Assembly: GCF_020184175.1 (NCBI RefSeq)
Contig: NC_065531.1
Span: 44,227,213-44,291,212 of the forward strand
Length of the DNA stretch: 64,000 bases
Source of the DNA: Aphis gossypii
Taxonomy: Eukaryota; Arthropoda; Insecta; Hemiptera; Aphididae
Direction: 5' to 3'
Shown: in pieces, positions 38,801 to 53,700 of the stretch
Numbering within the stretch: the first letter of the stretch is position 1
Layout of the letters: every line of letters starts with the position of its first letter
The notes under the pieces: model-generated
The model's input: only the letters and a program-made list of their open reading frames with translations
Databases searched by the model: none
What the model was told of the DNA's origin: nothing
Translations under genes and position numbers: made by a program

Positions 38801-39521
38801 TCATCTTCAAAACCCAAACTTTTCATGATTTGCCATTGATACTTTGCTTTACTGCCTTTTGCAATTGCTTTACTCTATACAACAATTTCCGCTAATGAAA
38901 TTTACAAGTTTTATTCATATTTAATTACTTGTAATATTAACCTTTTTTCCTTTACTCTTGTCCTTAATAATATCTGTATTTATTTCAACTTCTATTTCTT
39001 CATCATCTGATTCTGGAAAGCGTGGAGGACAGCCAAATGTTTGAATCTCCCATTTTAATTTATCTGCACATGCTTTGATAGGCATACCCGTACAATGGAA
39101 ACCAAATGGAAACAAGACTTGTTTGCCTTTTAAACGTTGATATCTAACTGCAAACTAAAAGCAAGAAATTTTACACAAATTTTATGTTTTTTACTCATTT
39201 AAATAACATAAGAACAATCAAAATACCTCGCATTTCGAAAGGGAAAATGTGTGTCCTAAATGTAGTCTGCCATTCATGTATGGGAAAGGAAACGTAGCCA
39301 AATATTTATCATCACCGTTCCTCTTGGTGTTTGTGGACGGTGGTGCATTGTTTTCATGTATCTTCTGTTCGTGCCATTGACGTTGGATCTCCTTTTCAAT
39401 CTGTCGCAGGTACTCTACCTTGACAGTGCCTTTACGGGTTTCGGTCTATAAAATTTACAAAATGTCTAGTTATAAAAACGGAAAAAACATCCAATAATTT
39501 CATATAATCGAAACATACCAT
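32817..39521 (-). CDS. LeuRS: Cytoplasmic leucyl-tRNA synthetase (19 coding exons)
   Basis: Exons (high to low): 39521-39519 (ATG alone), 39445-39227, 39154-38942, 38874-38710, 38641-38385, 38314-38089, 38028-37810, 37722-37582, 37517-37393, 37331-37144, 37064-36926, 36806-36533, 36471-36333, 36259-36151, 36067-35818, 35756-35502, 34405-34190, 34121-33887, 33025-32817. They give 1193 residues (human LARS1 1176). It charges tRNA-Leu in the cytoplasm. Seen are the class I HIGH motif as HLGH (63-66), the CP1 editing domain with TLRPETMYG (299-307) and GTGIVTSVPSDSPDD (391-405), KMSKS (723-727), the anticodon-binding helices, and the eukaryotic C-terminal extension. The second exon has no usable start before PYMNG, so the ATG-only exon is needed. 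It is intact. Confidence 0.95.
33184..33421. mobile_element. Possible decayed hAT-like MITE in LeuRS intron 18
   Basis: The left end CAGGGGCGCCG and the complement of the right end CAGGTGCCTAA are similar, 238 bases apart. The flanking 8-mers do not match, so this is only a candidate. Confidence 0.3.
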
Positions 39522-41245
39522 GACTGATTATACTAATGCTGTAAGTTCTATTTCATAGGAGTAAAACACCTGCTGGCTGTAATTATCGAATTTAAAATGT
39601 TAACGTCTGTACGAGGCACGAATGCATAAGTCACGAGTAAACGATGTCGGAAAATCAGGACGTCCCGCAAACATGCACGTTGTCAGGTACAAATGCTCTG
39701 AATTTCTGATAGTCTGATATTAACGTGATAAATGATAACGAACATAGCCAATTAGTGATAAGCTGATAAAAAGAGATGAACATATAAAAATAAGCTTAAA
39801 TGGCTTAATACCTATTTTACTTTTAATTAAGTTTTAAATAATGATCAAACAAAAAAAAAAAAAAAATTGAATCTATAATATGGTTTAAAATATATAGCCT
39901 GTAAGTGTAGGTTTTGTATTTTTAAATTAAATTTATAAGCTAGAGGTAAATTATTTTTTGTTTGTTAATTTATTAATAATGGTTAACCAACTTAAATTTA
40001 ATAAAATATGTTACCACTTGTAAATTTGAGTTTCAACTTTCAATGCATTAAGATTAGTTTCTTAAACTTCTTTAAAACTTAAATACAATATTTTTATTTC
40101 AAAAGCCTAATCTATTGACTTATTTTTAATGCTTATGAATAATGCCAATGAAAATGATGAATAATAATTTGATCAATAGCATAAAATGTTAATGAAGATA
40201 ATGAACAATTTGACTCTAAAGACTAGAAGAATAAAAAATAAATAAAATGTGTGCAAGGGACATATTGTATATAGGTAATTATACACAAAAGATAATAATT
40301 AATGAAATCTATAGCATTGACATTAATGATATTATTAATAAGGTTATTGCTTAAAGTGATTTATATAAAAAACATTAATGTAGGTATTAATCATGACTGA
40401 ATACTTTTATAAAAAAATAAAATAATATGAGAGTAAGAATATACACTTGTTTTATAAATACAATCCGAGCGAAGCGATCAAAAAAAATTTGGGCCCTTAA
40501 ATTTAATTCCCGGTGACATAAAATAGCCATATCCGCTCCTGAATTTATGCTCAATTGGTAATATGTTCAGACAATATGCTGTATGCTCCAAACATTTTCA
40601 TAAGCCTGATATTTATCAAAATATTAAATTATAAATCAACTTTTTTTGATAATTTCTAATATTGAATAGGTACCTACATAAAAATTTACAAATAATCGAT
40701 AAAATATAAATAAAAATAAATTAAAGTATTAAATTCATGTAGGTACCTATTCGAAATGGAATTTTTTTTATATATTTGTCATAAATGTTACTGAATACTA
40801 ATGAGTAATGGTATAATATTATATATATATTTATATACCATTGATGATTGAATATTGGTGCCGGGAGGGTCGTAAATAAACATTTATGGGTTGGTATAAA
40901 TATAATATTAGTTAAAAATTATTATGATAATTAGTATTTATTTTTACTCCAAATAATAGGTACCATTAATAATTACATTTTATTGAAATATCGACATAGA
41001 TTATAATAATATTTCAACCGTCAGAGATTTAATTAGACTGCCACCAGCGTTCACCGATATTTAAAATAATAGTATAATAACAATAACAATAACATAATTA
41101 TTTTGTTTTCAACTCTTTGTTTTCTCTGGAGATTGGTCCAATGCTCACATCCATTTATACATAGGTACGTCTTCAAATATTATATTGATTATAATTATTA
41201 ACATATTATATTTAATGAATGTACAATGTAAATACTTTGTTCATG

Positions 41246-41470
41246 GGCGTAGTTAGGATTTCATTCAAGGGGGCAAATTAAAACTGAATTTTTTTTTTTA
41301 AAGTATTTATTTGTATTATTATTTTTTAAATAATATCAATGACAATTGTCTAGAGTCTTTGCAAAATCAAGCTATTATACCAATCGCTAAAGTGATTTTA
41401 ATGTAAAATATACACGTTTTGTATAAAGAAATATAATTAAATTTGACGCTTAGGGGGGGGGGACTGCCAA
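41246..41470. mobile_element. hAT-like element remnant
   Basis: Begins GGGCGTAGTTAGGATTTC, matching the CAGTGGCGTAGCYAGG termini seen elsewhere in this window (43753, 60240, 62086), then a GGGGGG-rich stretch. The right end is uncertain; a G10 run lies near 41453-41462. Confidence 0.35.
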
Positions 41471-43752
41471 TTTTGGTTTTTAAAAATGTAATTTTGAACG
41501 TGGTATTAACTATTCGAACTCTTATAGTGTGCATTCATATTAAAAATAAACTTATATTATAGTTATTTGTTTAAAAATGGTAATTACTTCACAAGGACAT
41601 TATCAAGAAACGTATACCTAATATATCTTTTAGGTACCGTAAGAAATCATGAGTATAATTAAAAAAAGCAAATACGTAAATATTTTTGAATTACGCTTCA
41701 TTAATATATAATTCACTAGAGAGATATTGATATTCAATTGGTTAGGCAGGTAATTTGAAATTTTAACTATTTTCAGACGGCTATCAGCATAAGCCATGTA
41801 ATTTGATATATAATTTATTATAAAGTGATAGAACTGAAAGATGAATTAGTTTGCAGTGTCAAAATTAGTGACCCAATTTCAGAATATCACAAACAATTTT
41901 CTCGATTTGAATCAACATAGTAGTGACGTATAGTTAAATTGATAGATAATATTATAATAATAGTATTGGAATAACTTTTGAATAACGAGCCAAGATTTAT
42001 GATATCGACGATATCGTTATTATTTAACTATAACTTAATAGCATCAATCAGTTAAAATGTAGTAGGTACCTATATTTTGTGTATTATGTTAAGACCGACA
42101 TCCAGTTATAGTATTGTTTGGGACGTTTGGATATTCGTAACTGATTGCAGTAAGGTAAATTACACTGGTAATTTATGGTTAACACTTACTTATGATTGTA
42201 ATTGATAATAATTATTATAATATTGTATATTATATTATTTTAAACAAATATAAAATAATAACGAAGGAATGGATGTTTTTAGATTCTGAGCGGATCGATG
42301 AATGTAGTTTATAAAAAATATAATTTTTTATGTCTGTTATCATTTTTTTGAAAATATGAAAATAATTTTATCTTTAACTTTGGGGTATTTTTACTAAAAC
42401 ACTCGAAAAAAACTAATTGAAATTAAATTGAAATATTTATTAACCTTAATTATATAGATTTTGAAAAAATGTTATTTTATTGTAATTCAGAAACTTCAGA
42501 CCAAAAATATTAATATTATAGTTTTTCTTATAGATATAATACAATATTTGTTCCTTATAATAGTTATTATAAACATTTTTACATTTTTTTTTTTTTTGAT
42601 TTTATGTTAAATAAAATATTAGGTAATCATAGTTAGTTTTTTTATAAATATTTGAAGTTAACGTTTTTCAAAATCACGAAAATATTATTTTTTCAAATTT
42701 CTAATTTAAATCATAGATTCTAAAATAGTTTTTAAATTTTATACTTTAGATCTACAGTGTACATTATAATTTATTTTTAATCGCGCTATCAAAATTATAC
42801 ATTGTAACACACTAAAACAATGTTATTCAAATATTACAGCACCTATGAAAAATTATTTATAATAAAATATTATCTGGGATTTCTAATTTTTCGCGTTAAA
42901 AAAAAAAGAATATTATAACGATCACCTTTTTTGTTTTACACATTCATCATTAGGTACATTTGACGTATACCTATTATAATTTATTTTATTTTATCAATTT
43001 TCTATTGTATTTACAATTTTAAAATTTAAATCGAAAACGCTTATATTTTTAACAATATTACTAAATATATATTATAATCAAGTGCTTGTATATAACTTCA
43101 ATAATAATTTACAATATAATTAATGATATTGAATAGATATTATTTTCTAACCAAATTTTTTTTTAATTTATTGAAAATGTTTATCCACTCACATACATAG
43201 AATATATTATTTTAACACTGCTTTCATATACATAATTGTATTTATTAAAATCGGAGTAACATACTCGTGGCGACGATGTACCTACCTAAATAATTGTTAA
43301 GTCAACGCTGCGCTATGAGACTTATGTCTCGTATAGTAATTGATGCCGTTTCATCGCAACCGTATAAACCTCATTATCATGGTTTGTTCTATAAGATACG
43401 ATTTATTTATTTCTGGAGTAATATTGTCTAAATATGAGTATTAGTAATGAAATAGTCATTATGCTTGATTTTTTTCCAACGTCTTCTCGATTTAAAGTTT
43501 CACGTTCCATCCATGATGTAATTGGGAAATTGTTCTTGATATCATCAATAGAATATTATAAAATTGTCAATTTATTTATTTTAAAGTACAATTATTTTAT
43601 GAAATTAATTATGATTTTTTTTTTGAATTTTTATCGATATGTCATCAATTACGTTTCCTTAGTTAATAATTAATATTAATTATACTTTTATGTACATCTA
43701 TAACACTTATATAGTTCATCCATTTCAACATAATATTTTAAAAAGTGGAAGG

Positions 43753-43891
43753 CAGTGACGTAACCATAACCACCCCCTTGAAATGTCTCTTTTTTTTGTA
43801 AAACATACAATCATTTTAAGACATAAGTGTATTTATTTATTTGTAATGAAAATTTAAATTCCCCCAAAATATTTTTCTGGCTACGCCACTG
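43753..43891. mobile_element. Short hAT-like MITE (139 bp)
   Basis: Terminal inverted repeats CAGTGACGTAACCA and, on the complement of the right end, CAGTGGCGTAGCCA agree at 12 of 14 positions. The flanking 8-mers GTGGAAGG and ACGGCAGG match at 5 of 8, consistent with an old 8-bp duplication. Confidence 0.65.
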
Positions 43892-44720
43892 ACGGCAGGC
43901 AATAAGACAAATTAATTCAGAGAATCTAACTCCCTCAGTCGACGACAATACTTCTTAATTTATGTATCATGGATGTATAGAAATACAAAAGTAAGTAGTT
44001 CTCTCATAAATATAATTAATTGACTTGTACAATTTTTAAAGTGACTTAAAAATTATTTTCCACTTCGGAGTACATAATTCTTTTTAAAATCGATTTTGTA
44101 AAAAACTGGTTTTGTTTTTTTCAGTTATTTTGAAAAATACTTGAAATTTTTTACTTTTGGTCTCGACTACTTAAAGTACATAAACTAGAAACCACCCTTA
44201 AAGTTTAAAACCGAAGTATTTTAAGCTTCAAAACTTGACAGACCTACGAAAAAAATGTATAAAAAAACACTCATCGTTGTAAAATTGATGCATTTATTAC
44301 TCCGTTCAAAATCTAAAATATGATTATTAATTTATAAGACCATTATAATATAATGATTATTATATTCATGATTCTATATTTCTGTATACACCAGGTGTAC
44401 CTAATACATGTAGACGAGTTAAATTTGTTTTCATTAAATTATTGTAATTTGTTATAATAATAATACATTCACAAAATTCGAAATAGTCATAGATATTTTA
44501 TTTTTATTATTATAATTATATGATGATTATTAAATAACACTAAATAATTATTCTTTTATTGTATCTATTAAAACATCAAGACTAACAATTTGATTTCAAA
44601 ATAAAATATCGTAGGTAGGTATCAAATATTCTATTTGCAGCTGTATACTATTATACTACTAGCTAAATCACGAAATTATTTTAAGAAAAGTAAAATAAAT
44701 TTAAAGTACACAACACAATA

Positions 44721-47700
44721 TTACATTAGATTGTCATCTTCATCACCAAAGTTTTTGCTTTTCATTTCGATCAAAGTCTTTATGATCGTTGGCGTATCTG
44801 AAACAAATCAACATTAATTCGATTAACATTTTATTGTTGCTTTTACTGTCAATATTATAAAATTATATTTTAAAGAGTAGGCACCTATTAGCCTTTTTTT
44901 ATTTACATAATATATGTATATTGTATGATTATGAATACATATATACTACCTCCCAGCATTATTAATTATGATTAATATAATTTGGTTTAATAATAAAGAC
45001 ATTAGTAGCTTTAAATTTTAAAAATATTCGCGTTGTTGTCGTTTGTAAATAAAACCAAAAATGATTTGATTACACACTGTACCCGAATCTAAGTACGGCG
45101 TATCATAATTTTCTGGTACCATGACTGATCGTCCTAACCTAGGACCAAACCAGAGAGCTGTATTCCTTGAGTCACTCCTTCTGCCAATCCTGGGAAAAGG
45201 AATGAGTCCTTCTCTTTTGTGACTTCTCAGTTCTCGTTGGGTTTCGTCTAAAAAATACGTAATGCTTATTGTCTATTCAGAGAACCATAATAGTATATTA
45301 TAAATTATAACATAACATGTCAAATGGAATTAATAATACATACAAAAATTGTCCATTTGTAAAGCAGAGTCGATACTGGACCTCCCGACTCTGGGAAACG
45401 GTATCAATCCTGCAACAGATTCCCTTCTATCTCTGTTACTGTCTCGTTTATACTCGTCACTGTATTCTGAACCTGAAAAAATAAATATAAAAAAAAAAAC
45501 ATGTTGATTTGAAGTGAGGTAACAAAAATAGTACTAATAAAATTAAATGTTATTATTATTAGAGATATTCTAAAAAATAATTTATGATAATAATATAAAA
45601 TATGGAATAATGATACATTTCATATATTTTTCGTTCGATCACAAAAGTAGTTTATATGTTAAAAAATAATACTCTGAAAAAAATGATTGCTTTACTAATT
45701 ATCAGTGAATTATTACTTATTACTTATTAGTACAGTATTATAATGCATTACACCACCAAACATGCTAATCAGTGATAACTATTTTTTGATTTAAGAATAC
45801 GTTCATACAATTTTGAATTTTTTATGCTATTTAAAGAGCATTTTATGTTGATATTTTTTATTATTTTATTTATTTTTATTATTTTTTTTTAACGAAAACT
45901 ACCTATTAACTGCCAATTTATTGTTTATTAGATTATTATTTTCTAAATTTAAATATGAACGATTTGTTTCATAGATTCATAGTTATTAACAAAGCTAAAT
46001 GAAGTCAATGTCACCACGGAACAAATAATTTTTTTCTAATAAACTATGTCAATACGTACAGAATTTGATTTTTTTTTATATTGAATTATTTAAAATAAAT
46101 CTATTTTGGAATAAGGAGTTCAAATGCATGTTGCAATTAAAAAAGTATACATTTAATTTTTTATGGAAAAACGTTGTTTTATAATAAAACATATATTATA
46201 AATAATTTTAAAAACGTTAATTTAGTTATTGAAATAGTGAGTTCCTTACGTTAAATAGATAATCACGTATAACACAAAAAAATATTATTTTTTTCAGTTT
46301 GCCTTAAAATTTAATATATTTTTCAATAAAAAGTACGAAATCGGAAATTCTACTTAATACAATTGTATATCGACAACGATATTATGGTCGTGCATATATA
46401 TATATATATATATATGCATATATACATATATATATACGAATACATATATATATATATACTTTATACTTATATTATATTTAATATATTCATCTAACAGGAG
46501 AGTACGTTAAACCAGTTAAGAGTGTATAATAATATTAATAATGTTACACATCACACACGATAACTTTTAGTGTTAAAACATTAAACAGAAAAAAAAGGAA
46601 CTAAAGAAAACGCGTGCCGGCCCGGGGGTCAAATTAAACAAAGGGACGTGTACATAATATTCTGTATTATTATGAGTATATCATCATTATATTGTTATAA
46701 ATATTATTATGCGATCTGGTTGACAGAAAAGATTCGTGTCGAACGTTAATTTAATAATTTTGAAACCTTTTTTTACTCGCCTACTAATTTTGTTAGTTTC
46801 CTGTTCGGCGTGATTTTACGTGGTTATAATATTATATATTTAATGAATACGTTTTTTTTTTTAAAAAAATACTAACCTGGGAAATACGCAAACCATGAAT
46901 TATAATATACCGGTACTCGGCAGCATCGCATTAACATTTTAAACACGTAACGTATTATTCCGTAAAAATACGCGATGCACCAAATGCATACTATACAAAT
47001 ATAAGGTTTTAAGTTTAAAGTGGAAGTCCTCTGGTACTGCGTGTAAAATGCGTTCATTCGAAATTTTTTTCTCCGATGAACGTGTTATTTTTGAGGACTT
47101 CAATTTAATATGAACATCGATTTTGAATGAGTAGTAGTACAACACTAAGTATGTACTATATATAACTTCTATGTATAGTATATACATGTATATAAGTATA
47201 CATAGTGCATACTTATTACCTATATACTCCTAAAACTTCACTACTTGCTGAAATCATCAGAGCATAATTATTGCCGATCTGGAATAGGTTTCTCCACTGG
47301 TCACATACTCACATTATAATTTTTGTCGATAGATTCTAAGGTATCATATAATCTATATATAGTGTTTATTCGTGTACGACATAATATATTATCATGTAAT
47401 AAATCAATAACTACGAGATTAATTTATTATTAATAAAATTATAAGGTTATTATTTATTAAGCTCCGATAATATTGGTTACAATTTTATTCACTTATAAAC
47501 CATTTAAGAATATATATTAAGTATACCAACCGATTTTTGAAATATGTGAAATGGCTAATAATAATGTAAATGACCCAAGATGATTATAAGTATTTATATA
47601 ACCGGTTCACACGAATTAAATTCCTAAATCCATTTTCTACATGAATTGTGTCCCAATTTAAAAACATTATTTTCCTTCTTATTTTCCATTTCATACAGAC

Positions 47701-50700
47701 CTGGGATTGTCAATAGCAAATTATGACTATCGGACATCGGTAGGTTAAAAATATTGATTTTTGTCTTTCTTATACAATTTAAAGTAAGTAATATAAAAAT
47801 ATGTAAAACAATCTTCCACTTCATCTGATTTTAAAAATGGGAGACCAAAAAAAAAATATTTTAAGAAAATACTTATTATATCTGATTTTTTTTTTTTTTT
47901 TGAATTATTAACTTAAACCAACTGTTTGAATTTTCGACCACCAATTTTGACCTAAATAAAACCTACATTTCTTTATTTGAACTGATTGCTACGCAATTAA
48001 TAATGATAAGTAGATTGCAATTCAAAATCAGACTCAAATTTCACAAAATCAAATAAAACTGGACGCTATTCATGTAGTAGTTTATTTAAGGTCGAAAGCA
48101 ATTTATGTACCTACTCAATTATCAAATTTTTTATTTCGGGACGCAATTGGTTTGTAACCAATATTACTTATATAATACCTATACTTTCATATGTTTTATG
48201 TACCTATATATCATATTAAAATTTGTCCAGACTTAATATTAATGTGGGGCTAAACACCGAGAATTCTCTCAGACATTGGATGAAAAGTCTAGTAAAAAGA
48301 TTAATACTTATAAATTATAATACATTACCGTAAACTCATATAATTGTGTATAAGACGGTACTTTTCGCTATTATATGAGTGATTCACAAGATAATATACT
48401 TCCATTTATATAATAATATATTTAAGTAAATAAATAGCTAGTTAAAATAAACCTCTGTTTTAATTAATCGTAATATAATTATTATGCGGTTTACAGACAG
48501 CATATAAAGTTGTTTTAATATTATTTGCATGTAAACACTGCTGTCGATTAATACGAATTGCAATCATAATATTACTGGGAATAGTGGCACACGATAAATT
48601 AATTCATGTAGGTAATATAAATTATTGCATAGTGTAAAAGTTTATTAAATCAGTTGATATAAACCAGGCCTAATTTTGTTTGAATCGATGAAATTTCGCT
48701 ATTTTTCTCCATCCTAACGAGATAGAAAAAAGCAAATTTGAATAAATTGTGTATTTATACATGAAATAATAACGATTAGCAATTATAATTGGTCTATAGG
48801 TACTATAAAAATAATAAACTAGTGTTTTTATAACAATTTGTGTTTGTTACATTCTACTTGTTTTTGGCGATTGTCTGTCATTGCTTTTTGAATAGTAAAA
48901 ATGATTTAATGCAAAGTTTCTATAATAGTAAATTAAATCTAAATTGAGATTGAAATATTTCCAGTATTCTCTGTGATAATAATAAAAAAAATTCTTGCGA
49001 AAAACTGGAATTTTTACGCAAAACTAATTTTTGATAACATCTATTTTATTTTTTTGTTGTTAATCAAAAATGAATATATAATATTAATATCTAAATTTTA
49101 CAAACATAATAATTTTCATGATATTTTGGAATTGATGTGTTATTTAGAGACAGAGACATTTGTAGCTATTAAATTTTTATATTCTGAGCGAAATAATGAA
49201 TGTATATTTATTTTACAATACCTAATGTATTTTGTATGTATGTATGTACATTATAGCTATTCTGTGATATGTATTCACGATAAATAGTTGAAAAAATTCT
49301 TCGATTTTCAAGTTTGATTCTAGGTAATTTTCGATGGAAATTTTGATTTTAGTTTGTATTTATGACTTTATGGGGAGTAAAAATGAAAAATTCTCAGTAT
49401 TTTTTTTTTTTTTTTTAACTAATAAAAGATTAAGGAAAAAGGAAAAACAGGAAGAACAATCGACATAGATAGTGACTTCTCGGTTTTTTAAAACAAAATA
49501 TGGACCATAATTTTTTCTGGTAAGTTAACACAGCAAAATATGGTAGCCCACCCTATGATTACTTAGATCACTGATACAACTGCTTAAATAAAAGAGCTAA
49601 AAATAATTGTACAAAAGTTATAAAATGTAGAATTTAATGGATGTTCAAAACGGGTACAATTTTTGACTATGTTGTGCCGAACTGCCGAAGTGTTTTCGAG
49701 ACGATTGTCTAAGCGCCCTAAGCCTTAAAGTTTATATAATTATTAGATGCATAATAATGTAGTAAAAAAGATATGAAAAAATAATTATTAATTTTTATAA
49801 AAAAATTATTCTTAGTACCTATATTATAATGTGCTCATATTTTTTTGCGATCATGTTTACTTTTTTGAAATGTTCAACGGTCTTTTGATGACTTTTAAAA
49901 AAAGAATAGTAGATCAGCACTTAGATATCATATTTTTTTAAACAATAGGGAACATTGGGTAACTACAGTAATATAACATAAATATTTTATCGTTGTTTTT
50001 TTTCACTATAGCATAAATATGTACATTACATAATAAGAAATTTTACCCGTTTTGAACATGTCTCGCTATTTTGTGTTTTATCTATTTTGTTCTAAGTTTT
50101 TGTTTTGTCGTCGCTGTTTCTGACGTTTGCTATTTTGATATTGAATTTGTACAACAACTTACCTATGGAGTAACGGGTGACAACAATATTAGATATTATT
50201 GAGTTGAAAAATTGTCTTTAAAGTTCAAAGATATAAACATTTTCACTATAGAGTAATGCATATTATATATATACAACAAATTAAAATATTTATACTTGAA
50301 GTTCAATATATATAAACATAATACATGTTTATTGGTGTATTTTAAATATAATGATAATTAATTATAATGATTATAAATTATTTTTTAGTGAAACATTAAT
50401 TGTTAAGGTACTAAAATTAACTATAGATACAATATACGATCCCGTTAAACTATAATATTATAATATATCAGAAAATACTAAATAGGTATTATATTATTAT
50501 ACCGAAATTTTGTTTTTATAAGTAGTTAGTGCAATAAATAGAAAAAACAATAAACAATCATTCCGAGTATAATATCAAAAAATTGATGAAAATTAATTCA
50601 ATTGTAACTATATTATATTTTAATTCGTAAAATTAATAATACAAAATTGATCGATTTTAATAAATAAATGAATATATTTTTTTATATTAAAATTCTATTA

Positions 50701-53700
50701 ATTCTATAATATTGATTTTTAATAAAATATATGGAGTTACAGAACAGTATGATTATTGCAATCACAATGCAATTTCTAGAGTTCCAATGAAATCCCTTGC
50801 AACCTTTCAATTACGTCATCTATTTTTATTGTTATAGTGAACAAATTATGACGTGTGTGTGTTTATATATATATATTTATATAATACTACCGTTATATGA
50901 AATCCGCTGTTTTATAATTTACAATTAGCTTTAGTTAAAAGTTTTTACATTTAAATTTAATTAATAATAAATATTTAGACATTGTATAGAATCTATAGTT
51001 ATTCCCGATAGTATAATTTATAACCCTGAGGTTTAAACGTAAACAAATTTGAAAATTTCAGTATAAATAAGAATAATACATGTAAATATTTCATAAAATG
51101 AGTTAAATTATTAATCACCTAAATTTTAAACGTGGAATATTGGAATACATAGATACTATTTATTATTACAAGATTGACTTTGTTGGTAACATTTTGAATT
51201 ATTTTTTTATATACCATTGTTAAATATAATATTTTTGTAGAAACGAATAAGGACGAGATGTTCATACGTTAGTTATGACTTTGAATTTATGATTTAAGCA
51301 TATCAATAAACAAGTGTTGAAGCAAATTATTTTACTTTTATATAATAAAAATAATCAACTTAATCATTGTACTTTTGATCGATAACTTAAGAGACAATAA
51401 TTAGTTCAATCGCTGCAGAAATTTAATTTAACCTTAACTACTTCCAAATTTTAATGTATATAATATAACTAACAATTATGAGCAATTTATAAAATATTTT
51501 CGTAATTATGTGGGTTATCGTCTTTATTTGGTTAATGTTTAAATTACCTTTTTAATATATTTTGAAATAACACAATATCATATTTTAACAACAACATATA
51601 CACGGTCTTTCGATTTTGATGTGACAATATAATAGTATTGACGGGGTTTGCACAAGAACTCAACGTAATTCCCTCGAACTTTTTTTTGACACGAAAAACA
51701 TAAAAAAAGACTTGTAACGCATACAAAATTAATATATGTATAGAAAGGTTGGAAACATTTATCTATATATAATAATAATATCGTTATAACTTATAATATA
51801 ATATTATAAATAAACGTAGTAGCGTAAATGTGTATACTGCAACAATAACAAAAACAATAATAATAATGTTTAATACGTTTCTAACTGTTCATTATATAGG
51901 CAGTGTAACAGTATGCATCAAATACCATCTGAAGTCATAATTTAATAACGAATTTTATTTTGAACTATAATTATCTTAGAAATTATAAACTTATTAATAA
52001 ATTACAAAAGTATATATATATATTATGCGGTTTCTAATTCATCTATAGTCTATACGCATTCGTATAATCAATATATATATTTATATTATAACGATTATTA
52101 TTATATATAATATATATTGATCGGTTGTCAATATACTTTATATAAGACAATGTTTTTAAAGGTTAACACTGTATAATTATCTCAGAAAAGTAAAGAAAAT
52201 ATTAACTAATGGTTTTGGAAGTATTGTTTTTCTATATTATTATTGAAGTTATTACAAGACGATGTTTTTTACTTTTTTGAATGAAAGCATAGATTTTTAA
52301 TTTCCTATTACAAAGCGAAATATTTTTCAAAAAAAAAAAAAATCAAATTATAAAAATAGAATTTCAGAAGAAGGTTGGATAATTAGTTATAATTGTTATA
52401 ATTATCTAAATACTTTATATGAGTAGAGTGTAAAGATACAGGAGTAAAAAATGTAGGTAAGGGAACATGGGATGTGATGAGTATACGAAATAGAATGGGA
52501 TCACTGCAGAATACCTCCATAGTGAATGATTATAATTTTTACAAAGGTTTTTAGAATACTTTGTCTAAGAAAGTTCGATGAATTTTTTGAAGAAATTAGT
52601 GAAATACGTATTAATGACATTAGTTAATATTAGAGTTTTTATATTTTTCTCTATCAATGAACTATTAATAAAAATATTTGCAATACTATTTTAATTATTT
52701 TAGAAATTCTAATCATAGAATAATTTTGTATTTATATAAATTTTTGTTTTATGTTTGAGTAATGTTTTAAATATTTAGGCAAAAATATGTTCAATTTTCA
52801 TTATATAAAACGCGTTTAGAATATGTATGTCTCATTTTACCGAGTAGCGTGGGTATAAGATTGAACAACATTTTGTCTGTATTACAATAATACAATTAAA
52901 ATCCGTTGTTGTAAAAAAAACTCGAGAACTGTAACTTATGTTTTTTATTTAAATATAAAAAGATTTATTAAAAAATTCAACATAGTCCAACAAGTTAAAT
53001 TAAAGATGTCCGGTCTTTCTCTAGATTTATACTTATAAATTATAATTTATAACTACTACCTATAGTCAAGATTTGATTTCTATATATTGAAATCAGCAGA
53101 GAAAACATTGTGTTAAGGAATATGAAATTAAAAATGTATGATGGTTTTTAATAAATAAGTAAAAACTCAAAAAAATATAAGAAAAAAATTAAAAAAAAAA
53201 TTTTCTACACAGATTATTTTTGAGATTATGTGTGTTTACCTTTAAAAGAACCACGCCCTGTCATACTACGTTTTATACGAACTAACGAACATATTGAGTT
53301 TTGACGGGTAACATAATATGTGTATAGTAAATAAGTGTTTGTTGGGAGTTTAAATTCTAAACACGTCACCATAAATCCAATGGATTGGATAAACGTAATA
53401 TTATTATATCTATATATATGTACCTTTACAATATTTGAAATTAGAAAACAATATTTATACCTGAAGGGCGATCATTCAAAATAATAGACTACTATTTACA
53501 AGTATATGATGTATCTCTGACGTACTGACGTGCATGTAGGTACGTGTATGTATACCTATTATAAACTTAAATAATAATACATGTGTTATAGTTATTATAT
53601 TATATAGTGTAAGAAATTAAATTAAAATTAAAAAATCTATTTTATGATAATTTTCCATTTAAACGGTTACCTATTATAGGTATATGAATATGCAAAGGTG

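Larger units (their letters stand above)
39522..44720. other. Gene-poor intergenic region with transposon fragments
   Basis: About 5.2 kb with no supported gene. The first part holds the LeuRS promoter and 5' UTR (GC-richer patch at about 39590-39680). It contains a fragment with CGAGCGAAGCGATC (about 40465-40490), a hAT-like left end GGGCGTAGTTAGGATTTC (about 41246), a G10 run at 41453-41462, and a MITE at 43753-43891. The last few hundred bases contain the probable CAPA 3' UTR, with minus-strand AATAAA at 44570-44565. Confidence 0.5.

Noticed and set aside
46939..47187. 82-residue ORF on the - strand overlapping the candidate alternative exon
   Set aside because: It is in another frame and its composition is that of random AT-rich sequence.
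48973..49287. 104-residue + strand ORF within CAPA intron 1
   Set aside because: Ile/Tyr/Lys/Asn-rich composition expected of AT-rich DNA, no domain, no promoter or splice context.
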